DNA of 64,000 nt from Panthera uncia (GCF_023721935.1 NW_026057589.1:7000415-7064414), one strand, 5' to 3'. Shown: positions 47,901-59,573, counted from the first letter of the stretch. Numbers and translations are program-made. Notes: a model not told the origin generated them from the letters alone.

Positions 47901-50735
47901 CTTAGATGGGTGAGAGCCTTGGAGCCTGGTGTAGCTCTGGCTGGAATCCCTCCTGATGTTTGGGCCTAACTCACACCTGGGTCCTTATATTGTGGGCAGA
48001 TCATGAAGATCTCACTAAACCAGTTCGTAATGAGAAAAGGAATCATCACCAAGCTGCTCTGGAGAACCAGTACCCTGTTGGTGAGGAGCCATGCTGTTAG
48101 GGGTGCTCAGTTTGGTTGGACAAAGCTAACTCCCCTTTTGGTGGGGCTTGGAGTTTGGTATGGGATCAGATGGCTGCTGGTGAGCAGGTTCCCCCCACCG
48201 CCCCCCCTCCCGCCACCGCACTGGCCTCAGGGTCATGGCACTCAGTTCTCATGCAGTCTAAACACAGGGGTAAGAATCAGCAAAGATCTTCCCAGAAGTT
48301 CCCCTCTCTCCCCCACTCTCCCAGACCAAAACCTCCTGAGGATGCTGAGTGTAAGTCACTAGTGTGCCCATTTCTGCTCAGCTGGCACCCCAGGCCTCAG
48401 GGTGGGTATGAATTCCCCACCCAGAATATCACCAAAGAGCAGTTACCACTGGTGATGGAGGAGTACCTGGGTGACATTGATGACCGTGACTGGAAAATGT
48501 TAAGAAACCGTTTAATGGACCTAGCTGGGGATGCGATCTTTGTGTACTCCACACTACAGGCTGCCCACCACCACAGAGGTATGTGGGGTCCCCAAGAGTG
48601 GCCACACTCTGTCTACTGATGCTGCTTACCAACTGCTCAACCACCTTCTTGCACCTCTGGGCTGGTATAGGATTCCAAGATGGCATAGAAAAAGTAGTGG
48701 GCTGTCAACTGAGAGAGAAAGGGAGAAGGAGGGCAGGGCAGAGTCCAGCCCAGAGGACATAGCCTAGGGTGGTCAGGGAAGGCTTCCTGGATGGGAGGAC
48801 AGGCTGAGGGGGCACATTGGAGATCCTGTCCAGGCTGAATGGGGCTTAGAGAACACGTGGGTGAGAGTTCAAAGGTGGGGCTGGAGAGCACAGACACCAA
48901 AGAACCTTAAATGCCCAAGAGAGGAACTGTTCAGAGAAGGAACAGGAAGGGTCTGTGATCCTGCTACAATCCCCATCTGCAGATGAGGAATTGCAGCTCA
49001 GAGACTGTTGAGTGAGTGACTTGCCCCAGGACATGGGACTGATGAGTAGTGTAGACAGGACTCAAATCTGCTCTTGAGATTCTGGAGCCCAAGCACTTTT
49101 CCCTGCTTGATGCAGGTTGGTGGGATGTGTGGGGTGGATGAGAATCCCAGCCCAGGACTTTTCCTGCAGCCCTCCTCAGTTTCCCTATTCCTAGATGCTG
49201 GCTTCCCTGTCTACCTGTATGAGTTTGAGCACCACACTCCCACCGGTGTCATCATCAAGCCCTGCACTGATGGGGCAGACCACGGGGATGAGATCCACTT
49301 CATCTTTGGGAATCCCTTCTCCAAAGGTGCTACAGCCCCACCTGACACTCTCACTGGGTGTCTAGTCTCCCCACCTTTGTATCCGGACTCACCTCTCCAT
49401 TGGCTGACCCTAAGGGTCTAGGCAGTTCCTAATCTAGAATGTTCCTGGAAATGAAAGCCTCCCAGTATGGAAGAAATAGTGGAAGGAGAAGGGTGGGATG
49501 TTACCACCCCATGCTCTGTTCCAAATGTCACATCCTATTCTGACCCCAGGCCATTCCACGGTTGAGGAGAAAGCACTGAGCCTCCAGATGATGAAATACT
49601 GGGCCAACTTTGCCCGTACAGGGTGAGTCTGGTCCCCCAACACATCTGGGCAGTCTTCCTGCCCAATGCTAGACCCACTGGCCAGCTGCTTCAGGTATTT
49701 GTCCCTGTGTGTCCCATAGGAAATACATGATCAGCCCAAGCAAACTGCACCTTCTCCCTCACCTTTTCCTAGTCAGTGACCAGGTCCTAAATGTCCCTAG
49801 GATGTGTCCCTCTCTGTCCCATGACTACACTCTTCATCCACTCAAGCATTCTACCCAAGTCATTCATCATGCACTGTTTTTCACCCAGCCCTATACTGGG
49901 AGCTGGAATTCAAGAATCTTGCAAACATGCATGGCCCGCATCCTTCAGCAGCTTGTTAATGTTATAATGAAAACATTAAGTTGCTGTACTGGGGGAGAAG
50001 GTACTATGAGAGCACAGAGGAGGTGTCTGACCGAGCTCAGATGGGCAGGAGCGGCTTCCTGGCAGAGGTGACATCTGGGCTGAGCTTTGGCTAGCCTTGT
50101 GACTGGTTTCCCATCTCCACATTCTCTATCCTTTCTCTCCACCCCTCTTATGATACTCAAAAGATCTTTCTGAAATACTATCTGACCAAGTCACTCACCT
50201 GTTTAAAACTCTTCCTGGCTTCCCTCTGCCCCCAGACTAAAGTCCCCACCCCTTAGCCCGTTGGCATGAAAATTTTCAAAATCTTTACTGGGTCATCTTC
50301 TCTCCACAGCCATCCTCTTGACACAGCCCATGTTTTTCTGTAAACTTATACTTGTGCTTCCTCCAAAAGCCCTGGTCTTTCATACCTCCAACCCTTTGCA
50401 AATACTCTTCCCTCTGCCTGTTTCCTTTTGCCACCACACACTCTTCTATTCTTTCTTAAAGATCTAAATATCATCCCTGTAAGGAATTCTTGGACTCCAA
50501 CTTCCAAAGGGAAGGTGCATAAGGGAAGGGTAAGAGAAGGAGGCAGGTGAAGACAAGCATGAACAACCCTCTCTCCTTCTTCCTTCTGGGCAGAAACCCC
50601 AATGGTGGGAAGCTGCCTTACTGGCCACGCTATAACGAGGAGGAGAAGTACCTGCAGTTGGATTTCATCACGAGGGTGGGTGTGAAGCTCAAGGAGGAGA
50701 AGATGGCCTTTTGGATGAGACTGTACCAGCATTAA
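37784..50735 (+). CDS. CES4A: Carboxylesterase 4A (CES4A)
   Basis: Exons: 37784-37841, 41314-41515, 44067-44208, 44289-44422, 44742-44895, 46380-46484, 46555-46659, 46805-46843, 47328-47468, 48000-48080, 48425-48578, 49195-49326, 49550-49622, 50594-50735. They sum to 1662 nt, 553 aa plus stop. The signal peptide is MSWILYLSLTLCLMVQTALG, so the product should enter the secretory pathway. Triad: Ser in GQSSGA (codon 44866-44868), Glu in GVNNLEFSW, His in ADHGDE. The oxyanion segment is WFPGGAF, not the usual WIHGGG, a CES4A trait as I recall. Exon 8 (39 nt) has no counterpart in CES2 or CES3. The protein ends MRLYQH, short of the human C-terminal extension I recall, with no ER-retention motif, which suggests secretion. 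The frame is intact and all introns are GT-AG. Substrate unknown. Confidence 0.95.
38298..38505 (-). mobile_element. CAN-SINE, minus orientation, CES4A intron 1
   Basis: Ends CTACCCAGGCGCCC and is flanked by TAAGTGCATTTAA on both sides. It splits an old L1 fragment spanning about 38150-38870. Confidence 0.92.
38846..39102 (+). mobile_element. CAN-SINE, CES4A intron 1
   Basis: Element between copies of GAAATTACTGAGTCAAA (about 38830-38846 and 39103-39119). It has an extra AACTTTTAAAAA duplication at its 5' edge. Confidence 0.88.
39338..39541 (+). mobile_element. CAN-SINE with target-site duplication, CES4A intron 1
   Basis: Flanked by AAGAAGGTGGAATG on both sides. The body starts GGGGAGCCTGGGTGGCTCAG. 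Confidence 0.93.
39720..39900 (+). repeat. MIR fragment, CES4A intron 1
   Basis: Contains TGTGACCTTGAGCAAGTTCT and AAAGTGTTTGGCACAGTGCT in MIR order. Confidence 0.75.
41845..41938. repeat. Compound TCTG/TC/CA microsatellite, CES4A intron 2
   Basis: TCTCTG-type units pass into (TC)n and then an interrupted (CA)n tract. Open frames through it are low-complexity. Confidence 0.92.
42083..42268 (-). mobile_element. CAN-SINE, minus orientation, CES4A intron 2
   Basis: GA-rich start and GTCACCCAAGCACCCC end, flanked by GTCCCAGAATTTTT and GTCCCAGAATCTTA. Confidence 0.9.
43280..43570 (+). repeat. Old interspersed repeat, family not assigned, CES4A intron 2
   Basis: The text (AGCAAAAGGGCTTCGAGATG ... 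GGACCTTATCCTGAGCGCAG ... GGTTTTAAGGAGGGAAGTGA) resembles a widespread ancient mammalian repeat. A similar stretch lies at about 55370-55625 downstream of CES4A. Confidence 0.5.
43900..44900 (+). other. CpG-rich stretch over CES4A exons 3-5
   Basis: This segment is clearly richer in CpG and GC than the rest of CES4A (for example GTGCGCGCGCGTGGGG near 44190). It begins at a CA/CG microsatellite and covers exons 3, 4 and 5. It could be an intragenic CpG island, or a local GC-biased gene-conversion tract. No promoter motif was identified. Confidence 0.5.
43904..43956. repeat. (CA)n to (GCAC)n microsatellite, CES4A intron 2
   Basis: CA repeats shading into GCAC and GCGC about 110 bases before exon 3. 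Confidence 0.92.
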
Positions 50736-51341
50736 GGACCTGAAAAGCAGAGGCACTTTTGAGAGTGGCTGTGCAGGAGGGCGTCTAAGGTATTTCCCCA
50801 CCACCTAAGCTTTCGGGAGACTGGCCGTGGACACATCTGGGACAAGCGTCCTGCCTTCCCCAGTGTAGGACCTGCAGAGATTCCCTACTATCTCCAGGCC
50901 AGAGCTAGAGCCTAAGCCAGTTGTTTGGGGCTCTGCACTACACTCTTCAGCCTGACATCCCATGATGCCCCCCTGTCTCACTGATTCTAGCAGGTTAGGC
51001 CAGGTTCTATTACTGCTCCACTGTGCCCAGCCACCCAGCCTCAGGACAAACCCAACTCTTCCTTCTCCAAATCCTCCCACCCTTCAAAGTCTACTTGAAC
51101 CCTTTGTTTAGATTTCTTTGGGGAAATCCACCCAGACTGCCACTGCCCTTACCATTGCACCCAGCTTGTCATTGACCTTTCATCCTGCCCAGCCTTGTGC
51201 CTGTTCACATTACACTGGCCTGAGGCCTTGGTCAGATTATTTGTTATGTGGGGTGAAGCTTTGATAGCTTAGGATCTTCTCCTCCTTGCATACTCACCTC
51301 CCCTGAACCCCCTCCAAAGCCTGGACACAGGGATGGTCCTC

Positions 51342-51347
51342 AATAAA
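51342..51347 (+). terminator. CES4A: CES4A polyadenylation signal
   Basis: AATAAA lies about 610 bases past the CES4A stop codon and is the first canonical signal downstream. The resulting 3' UTR would be about 630 bases in the last exon. Confidence 0.65.
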
Positions 51348-51689
51348 AACATGTTGAATTGACCTGAATTTCTCCATCTGTAAAATGCTTGAGTGAAGTA
51401 GAGAACATCTTGATTTGAGCCATCAGAGAGAGGGTGTGTTGCTGCCTGCTCCTTGTTGGGCCCAGCCTGCTGGGCTACATTCAGACAAAGGGAGCTGTGG
51501 CAAAGTTGCCTGGTTTGCAACATACCTGACTTTTTTCTTCACTATCTCAGGAGGGACCTCAGGATATCCATACTCCATCCTCGCTTGTCCATTGGTGTAG
51601 GTCTTGGTGCTACATCCAGACTCCTCACTCTGGCCTCTCCTGCAACTTGACCTGGGCATACCGCAGCCTGTCCCATAGGTTTTTTTGGT

Positions 51690-52195
51690 TCAGTTTAGTT
51701 TGCTGTTTGTTTTTTGGTGGTAAAATATACATAATATTTAACATTTCAACCATATTTAAATGTCCAGTTTAATAGCATTAAGTACATTCATGTTGTTATG
51801 TAACCATCACACCATACATCTCCAGAACTTTTTCATCATCCCAAACTGAAACCCTGCATCCCTTAATTAACTGCCTATTTCCTCTCATTTCCAAACACTG
51901 GTACCCACTATTCTACTTTCCACCCTATGAATTTGACTATCTCAGGTACCTCATAGAAGTGGAGTCATACAATATTTGTCCTTTTGTGTCTGGCTTATTT
52001 CCCTTAGCATAATGTCTTCAAAATTCATCCATATTGTAGCATGTATCAGAATTTCATACCTTTTTAAACTGAATAATATTCCATTGTATGTAAATAACAT
52101 ATTTTGTTTATCCATTTATTTGTTGATGGACATTTGGATTGTTTCTACCTTTTGGCTATTGTGAATAATGCTGCTACGAACAATAGTGTAGCATC
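51690..52195 (-). mobile_element. L1 3'-end fragment downstream of CES4A
   Basis: Antisense L1 text (TTTGTTGATGGACATTTGGA; TGGCTATTGTGAATAATGCT). Between here and 53390 I see only unique sequence and an MIR trace. Confidence 0.8.
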
Positions 52196-53389
52196 CCATA
52201 GGTTTTATGTCCCAAACTACAATGTTGATTAGACTCTATTCCTAAGGGTTCCTGAGTTGTCTCTGAGGCAACTAGAAGCTGTAGACCTGTGGGGTCAGGG
52301 CACTCATTCCTCCAGCATCTAAGCCCCCAAAACAAAGGGGTGGTTGGAAGAGGGGGACAAAGCCCCTTTCAAGCAGATTCATGTTCACAACAACCCTGTC
52401 ATGGATTTTATTACCCTATATTATAGATGAGGCAACTGGGACACAAGGCATAAAAGGTCTTGCTCAAAGGTCATTACCTAGTTGTGGAAGAATGGAAATT
52501 TGATACAGCCTTGTCTGACTCACCCTGCCACCTCCATCCAAACCTGGAGCAATCCCTGAGAGAGGATGGCCCCAGAGGACATGTGGCAGCTCCACTCTCT
52601 GGGAGGCATAACCAGCAGAACATCCCTGCCCCCCTCTAGCCAGGGGATAGTTAACCAAATAGCAGTTCAATGGGACCCTGAGTGAGGGGCTGGATGCTCA
52701 ACCCCCTGGAAAGTGATCCTGGGTAACCTGTGCAGAAACTCAGCAGGGACCAGCTGGGCTTGATTCATCCCAGTGCCTACAGGATACCCTGACCTGGAGG
52801 TCCAAAGGTCTGACTGCAGGTCAGTCTAGGCCTGCTTGTGAGGGTCCCTCAGTTCCCTCCTCAAACTCTCACACATTTGGAGAAGGAACCTTCTCCAAAG
52901 AGCCACCTGCCCAGAGGCTGCTCCCTACCCCCACCCCCCAGGCTACTGTCTCCTAAATCAGTGGGAGTGAAGCTGAGGAGGAGCTAGGGTACAGTCAGGG
53001 CCCCACCAGACCACATCAGATGCCAGGATCATAAACGACTCCCAGGGAAACCCTAGGACCTTATCTCAGAATTTGAGCATGGAGGGATTCCAGTGGACAG
53101 CCTGGATGGTGGACTGGCCCCCTGCCTCCCACAGCCCCAGCCCCACACCCACCCTGTCCTCTTCCTGATGGAAGAGGGAGGCGGGGAGGGCTACCTACTG
53201 CTCTGTCTCCACCTCCGCTTCCGGGCTGCACTGAAGTCTCCGGTGGCCCACCCAAAGGCGTTCCTTAAGTCCCTGCCAGGCTCCACGGCGCTCCACTCCA
53301 CAGGGAGCAGTTCACAGAACTGACTAGATCTTGGTGAAGGCCCTAGGACACGTGAGTGGCTTTTCCCTGGGTTCATCGCTATGTGCCAG

Positions 53390-54080
53390 GGGCGCCAAGA
53401 GGAAGGAGACGCACCGGTGTAAAGCCAGCTCTTGGAACAGCGTGGACACGCGTCTCCTGCCAGCCCCACGGCTCAGCTCAGGCTGAGCCTGACTCCCCAG
53501 CTCCAGAAGCGCAGCCCCTTGCTCTCCTCCGACACCCCGCCTGACCCCGCCCCGCGAAGCAGCAATTACTACCAAGGCGGCTGAGGGCCAATTAGTGCGG
53601 GAGACTCGGCGCGTCGGTGGTGCCCGCGCTGACCGCAGTCCCCGCAGCGCCGCCGCCGCCCTCCTTGCCCGGCAGAGAGCGTCAGCGGCCTGGGAGCCTC
53701 TGGGGACGCGCCGTCCGCCTCCCGCCAAAGGCAGTGAAGGATCAGTCGCCTGGCGCGGGGCCAGAGCCCGGGCGGACGCGAGGGCGCCGGGAGCTGAAAC
53801 TCGCAGCCGCTGGGGGTGGGGGCGAGGGGAACCGGGCCTCTCTCCCAGTGAGGGCTCCTGCGCCCCTGACCGCCTGTGCCCAGGCGCCAGCCAGTAGTCG
53901 CCTGGCGGGCCGGCGGCAGGAGGCGCGGTCAGGCCGAGCCGCCCCAGTCTCAGGCAGGCGACACAAACGCTCTGGGCAGGGGCGGGCTCTTCCAAGCCCC
54001 TTGCGGTCTCATGGTCCTCCTGGCTTCTCGCTCTCCAAACAAAGCCCCGCCTGGGCTGGCCGCCCCCAGGGCAGTTTCCT
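53390..54080. promoter_or_regulatory. Orphan CpG island downstream of CES4A
   Basis: A dense run of CpG about 2.7 kb past CES4A, with no known gene start attached. Human gene order as I recall it puts CBFB next, but its first exon (MPRVVPDQ...) is not seen here. Donor-like sites occur at 53351 (CAC then GTGAGTGG) and 53848 (CCCA then GTGAGG). It is likely a promoter for an unannotated transcript or a distal regulatory element. Confidence 0.65.
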
Positions 54081-54269
54081 GCTGGTGAACGTGGAGGCCT
54101 GCGCTGGCTGGTGCCCCGTTGGCAGGAAGGTGGGCAGGAGTTTGGGTGGGCAGTGCAGGGCCACAGGCTCATCGCCAATGGGCTTCCTCTCCTGGGTCCC
54201 TGCGGTGCACAACCTGACTGGCCACCTGTGGGCTTTGGGGACCCAAGAGGTATCAATCCTGCCTTCCAG

Positions 54270-54482
54270 AAGCCCACAGGCTGCCAGGAGAGATACTCCA
54301 GGGGCCTAGCGAGAACCCCAAGCTAGTAGAAGCTCTGAGGTCCAGAGAGGCATCAGCTGAAGGAAAGAGGGGCTTGAAGAGGAGCAGTGGGGTCAGATGC
54401 CACCACTTCAAGGCTTCTCCTTCCCCAACTGACCCCTTCCCAGCCCAGCTGGACACACTGGAGCCCTCTCCTGAGGGACAAG
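54270..54482 (+). other. Exon-like segment A of a candidate undescribed gene
   Basis: Bounded by an acceptor (CTGCCTTCCAG at 54259-54269) and a near-consensus donor (CAAG then GTAAGC at 54483). It is 213 nt, phase 1 at both ends, with one frame open throughout (reads AHRLPGEILQGPSENPKLVE... to ...LDTLEPSPEGQ). It lies just past the CpG island. It has no in-frame ATG, so a start would be in an upstream exon I could not define. No family is recognised. Confidence 0.35.
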
Positions 54483-55881
54483 GTAAGCCTATGCCCAAGA
54501 CACACTACATGAGGCTGAAGTTTCTAGAAGAGAGGAAGCAGTTGGGGGGAGGGTTCAGGAAGAAGTTTCACAAATGGGGTTGACCAAAGAGATCTGCCAC
54601 ACAATTCTTCTGTTTCCCCCATCAGTGCCACAAGGGGCTGGGTTAGAGGTGCTGAGGTCCCTGACCAGTACTGGGTGCAGTGGCATGGGTTTCAGAGTGG
54701 CCTTTACTCTGTGCCCTCTGCCCCCACCCCTCTCATGTCTGGCCTTAGTAGGAAGGGGCTGGCAACCTGCTATGTGCCCCGAAGGGCCAGATTTCCTGTG
54801 AGTGAGAGGATATCACTCTTCTAAAGGAGTCAGAACTCTCCTTCTGGACTCTCCTTCCACATACCAAATTCATTGACTGTGTGGAGAGAGAGAGTGCCTG
54901 CAAGAAATTGGGTTATAGGGATTGAGGGAGGAAGGGATGCAGTGACAAAGACACCACCTTGAGTCCTTCATGAGATGAGGTGGAAGTATATTAAAGCATG
55001 AGGAGGGAAACAGAAGCAGATGAAAGAGACAGTGGAACAATCTGCCAAGAAAGTCAAGGGGTAGAGGGAAGAAACAGAAGCAGGTGGACACACACCCAGA
55101 CAGGCAAATGGACAGAGAGCCAGGGCGGTGCTGAGGCTGTTCAGGCTGGAAAAGAGAAGTACCCGGGTACTCAGAAGATGGCAGTAAGCATGGATTTGTT
55201 TCTCATCCCCGTTGCCTGGCCACTGAGACCTTGGAGGGGGATGATAGAAAGGGTCAGCTGGAAAGGCTGTGAGAGCACGGTGGAGATGCTGACCTAACGT
55301 GGGTGAGGTGGTGAGTCAGAGAAGTCTTCTGGAGGAGCACGTGAAAGGACCAGTAGGAAAGAGTGGAAGGTCTGGAGGCAGGGAGGGAGGGGAAGCTACG
55401 TCAGCTAGAAGGCACAACAGGAGCAAAGGCCTGGAGATTGGAATTAGCCTGTTCCATCCTAGCAGCTCTGTGTACGTGTGGCCCATGCAGAAAGGCAAGG
55501 GAAGCAGGGCCCAGAGCTGGAACACCAGCCCTATAAGCCTGGGAGGGAGCATGGACTCTACCTTGAGGCACTGGGGAGCCATGGGAGGGACATGTCCTGG
55601 TTAGACTTATCTTCCAGAAAGATCTCTAAGATTACAAAGTACAGACAAACTGAAGGAAGAGAGAATAGAAGTGGGGACACCAGGGCAGGACAATGCAAAA
55701 CTAGACAGTGAGTCCTTCGTGGAAGAGAGCAAGCAAGTTCATAAAGCTGATGGACAGGACTTGGTGACGGATGAGGAAAGAGGAGGTAGAAGTTGAGAGA
55801 GACTCCTAGATGTCCTATTGTTCCAAGGAGCTTTAGACAAAAGCAGGCCAGCTCTGACCCTTCCCCTCCTCTACCTACCAG

Positions 55882-56123
55882 ATGGCCCCTGGGGCACTCT
55901 GGCTGAGAGCTCCCCCAGCCAACCCAGCCTGGGAACTCATCACTCCTCTCCAGGAGCCTGGAAGACCTCAGCCCCTACCTACTGGATCAGGAAAAGTCCC
56001 AAGGGGGAGTCCTGTCCAGGATGGGGACACAAGCAAGGCCTAGTGTTGCTGGGGAAGCCCCTTTTCTCTCCCTTCCCTCCATGGAAAGCTAATCCAGACA
56101 GGACTTTAGCCTATTACCACTGA
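55882..56123 (+). other. Exon-like segment B (acceptor only)
   Basis: Preceded by a strong polypyrimidine tract and acceptor (CTCCTCTACCTACCAG, ending at 55881). Spliced to segment A, the phase-1 junction gives GAT and an open frame (DGPWGTLAESSPSQPSLG...) that runs to a stop at 56121-56123. No convincing donor was found in the phase needed to join segment C, so it may be an alternative terminal exon or not an exon. Confidence 0.2.
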
Positions 56124-56464
56124 CTCCATAAAATCACAGTAACTCCATGGCTGCAAGGAGTTGGGTTTGAGCCTATTAGTCTGTGGGGCAAAATGGAAGG
56201 GGAGGAAGACCCATTTGAACCCTGAAAGAACTCAAGATCAGATGGTCTCACAGAGCAGAGTTCAGCATGCCTCTTTTAGGCTGAATTTGGAAGCTGGATA
56301 TTCCTGTCTGGGCCTATTTTTCTGTGTGTGTCCTCAGGCAAGCCACTTGCCTCTCTGGGCCTGGTTCTCATCTGTGCATCTGGGAACAATCCCGGTAGGA
56401 CACTACTCCAACCCCAGGCCCCTCCAGCTGTGGTCTAGGACTCATCCACTCCCGGCTCTTTCAG

Positions 56465-56562
56465 CCACAGACACTGGTGAAGAGCATGATGGTGACCTCA
56501 ACAAGGAGCCACTGGGTGATCATTATGAATTTCCTACCATTAGGGAGTATGAACGCTTTTGA
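56465..56562 (+). other. Exon-like segment C, possible terminal coding exon
   Basis: Preceded by CCGGCTCTTTCAG. In the phase left by segment A (G joined to CC, giving Ala) it reads 31 residues, TDTGEEHDGDLNKEPLGDHY then EFPTIREYERF, and stops at TGA 56560-56562. The acidic-to-aromatic tail does not look like repeat-derived translation, but no family is recognised. Confidence 0.35.
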
Positions 56563-58254
56563 GGGGGACTGAATGTGGAAGAAAAGCCTTTCAGGAAATT
56601 AGCACCAATGGCAGAAAAATTCATCAAAAGCTGGCAGAGACGTCTGTGGCTGATTCATGTTTCTTAACTAAGGAGCAGCTCTTCTGTCCTGGAGGAAGGA
56701 CTGATATCCTCCAGGGCCTTCCAGAGACTCCAGATCCAAGACTCTAAAACTCTGGTTTTGTTGCTGGGCTTCTCAGGAGCACCACCAGGAGCACTACCAT
56801 CAATTTGCTACCTCTGAAACATGGAATTCTGGAGTTCAGTGGTAGAAAAGGCCACTGGTGGGCAGGGATCTTGAGTTTTAATACAACTGTTTCCTCTGCT
56901 GTGTGACCTCAGACATTCATTTGGCCTCGCTGATCCTCCCTGCCAGAAGAAATCCTGACTGCCTGGCTTTTAGGTGACTAATTTATCTACAATACTCAGC
57001 ACATCTGGGAAAAGAATAATTTTTTCAAAAAGTGAAGATGTAAACATACCCAAAAAACTCTTGGTAATGGAAATCTAATGTGAGAAACAGGGAAACAATC
57101 AGGAGCCCATTGTGCTAGGTGGTATAGGCCTCCCTCCCACATCGCCCAGGTATGGTAGACCAAAGAGCTATTGCAGCATGCACCTCCAGGGGGCACCACT
57201 TACTTGGTTTACAGTGTGAATGAAAGCCAGGCTGGCACCTGAGTTCCAGCCCTGCCTCCTCTGGGCTTGCCACCTGTACATGTGCTTACAACACACGTGC
57301 CTCAGAGAAGGCTCTGACTGGGCGATTGCTTGGTCACCACCTAACCAAAGCATCCACATCGAGCAGTCTTTGGAGGCCAGTGGACTCCCCTCAGTCCATC
57401 CAAGGCTGTCTTTGGCTACCAGAGGTGGTCCTTCTCAGTCATCTGACGCTAAAAGCAGCAGCCCCCAGCGCCTCAGGGAATCCCTTCCAGGGCCACACAC
57501 TGATTCTGTCATTGCCACCTTCCCTGGCTCACTACAAAAGAAGGCAAGCCAGAGGCAGTTATCCTCTGCTATAGAAGAGCATGCACTCCCAGCCTTGCTC
57601 TGCCAGCTTCCTTTTCATTTTCAGGCCCCTTCTCAGCTCATTTTATGGTATTTTGACTGGACCTTGAATGAACTCAAATTGTTATCCAGGGCATCCCTTG
57701 ACTGCCAATATTTATAGTTGGATTTGTATCAAAGTACAGAGTTGTAAAAATCCTAGAATTTCAGAGCCAGATGGGACCTTTAAGATTGTCATAGCCACCA
57801 TTCTTTGAGAGCTTGTAACTTTGTGCCAGACACTAACCAAGGTACCATCTGGTGTTTTTGCCTGCCCAATGCATCCATTCCTTTTCCTGCTATATTGCCC
57901 TGTTGACAGCAATTCAGTGTCCACAGTTCAGGTATGAACAGATAACCTAAACATGGCCTATTAAAGTCAACCCCAGATTTTTGTGGGAGTATCAGGAAAG
58001 GGCAGTCCTCACCACTGGGGGGTGGGGGAGGGTAAGTCAGCATGTGAATGAAGCTAAAACAGAAAAACAGAACCAAGAGACTGAGAGAGATAGAGAGACA
58101 GACAGACAGATTTCTGGTGTCAGTGCTTGAATACCTGGATCCAGCCATGCCTGAAGTCACTTACACATGCAGAGCTTTCAGTTAAATGAGCTAACACTTT
58201 CCCTTTTTTGTGTGAGCCAATTTTAATTGGGCTTCCATTACTTGAAACCAAAAC

Positions 58255-58497
58255 AGGGGCGCCTGGGTGGCTCAGTCGGTTAAGCGGCTGACTTCAGCTC
58301 AGGTCATGATCTCGCGGCCCGTGAGGGCTGTGAGTTCGAGCCCCGTGTCGGGCTCTGTGCTGACAGCTCAGAGCCTGGAGCCTGTTTCAGATTCTGTGTC
58401 TCCCTCTCTCTGACCCTCCCCTGTTCATGCTCTGTCTCTCTGTGTCTCAAAATTAAATAAATGTAAAAAAAAAAAAAAATTAAAAAAAAAAAAAACA
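58255..58497 (+). mobile_element. CAN-SINE, intergenic
   Basis: Starts GGGGCGCCTGGGTGGCTCAG and has a long interrupted A tail. Flanked by ACCAAAACAG. Confidence 0.93.
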
Positions 58498-58582
58498 CCA
58501 AAACAGTCCTGACAGATACAAGTAGATGTCTTTGTCCTGTAGATGTCTTTGTCCTCAATTTATAGATTTAAAAACTGAGGGT

Positions 58583-58703
58583 GGCACCTGGGTGCCTCAA
58601 TCGGTTAAGCGCCTGACTCTTGATTTCGGCTCAGGTCACAATCCCAGGGTTGTGGGATCAAGACCCAAGCTGGGCTCTGTGCTTGGCATGGAGTCTGCTT
58701 AAG

Positions 58704-58738
<35 letters not shown>

Positions 58739-58765
58739 CTCTAATTAAAAAACAAAAACAAAAAA
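58583..58765 (+). mobile_element. CAN-SINE, CT-microsatellite subtype
   Basis: Starts GGCACCTGGGTGCCTCAATC, has a (CT)n tract and A-rich tail, and is flanked by AAAACTGAGG. Confidence 0.92.
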
Positions 58766-59187
58766 CTGAGGAACCACCTAGCTCTGGGATCTTAGAGAAG
58801 TCACTAAAATCCTCCAACATCAGGTTGCTCTAACAAAGAATAAAGGGACTGAATTTCTTCAACTTCAGGAAACCTTTGCTCTTCTGAAATCTTTCTCTCC
58901 GGGTCTATCTAGCCATATGCTCTTAAATGAGATGGCCACTTGTTCTGAATCCCAATTTTCTGAGCTGCAAAATAGGACATTAATTCCTTCCCTCCTTCCC
59001 TTGAAGGCACTTGGGAGAGTCCAATGAGAAAGTGTTTAGAAAATTACTTTTACTAAAGCAAATGTTATATAGTGTTCATATTTGATGGATGACAAATCTC
59101 AAGTCATACCAGACAACCATTCTCATCCCAAAGTGGCTCATGTCTCTTCCAAACAACTTTTAAAAGACTTTTTAAAAGAAAACTTAA

Positions 59188-59380
59188 GGAAGCACCTGCA
59201 TGGCTCAGTCAGTGAAGCGTCCAACTTTGGCTCAGGTAATGATCTCATGGTTCGTGAATTCAAACCCCGCGTTGGGCTCTGGGCTGGCAGCTCAGAGCCT
59301 GCTTCAGATCCTCTCTCTCTCTCTCTCTCTCTGCCTCACCTCCCCCACTTCTACCTCTTCTCTCTTTCAAAATATAAACA
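59188..59380 (+). mobile_element. CAN-SINE, left half of an inverted SINE pair
   Basis: Plus-strand element starting AGCACCTGCATGGCTCAGTC. Its tail joins directly to the tail of the next, oppositely oriented SINE. Confidence 0.9.
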
Positions 59381-59573
59381 TTTTTAAACTTTATTTATTT
59401 TGAGAAAGAGAGAGATGAGAGAGCATGAGTGGGGGAAGGGCAGAGAGAGAGGGAGAGAGATTCCCAAGCAGGCTCCAAACAGCACAGAGCCCAATGCAGG
59501 GCTCAAACCCACAAACCCTGAGATCATGACCTGAGCCAAAGTCAGATGCTTAACCGAGCCTCTCAGGTGCCCC
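59381..59573 (-). mobile_element. CAN-SINE, right half of an inverted SINE pair
   Basis: Minus-strand element ending CTCTCAGGTGCCCC. With 59188-59380 it forms a tail-to-tail palindrome of about 385 bases. A truncated SINE follows at 59620-59700. Confidence 0.9.

Noticed and set aside
53324..54309. Overlapping long open frames on both strands (317 and 230 codons) over the CpG island
   Set aside because: High GC lowers stop frequency in all frames; both strands being open with Arg/Ala/Pro-rich translations is typical of chance. The frames do not start at clear ATG codons.
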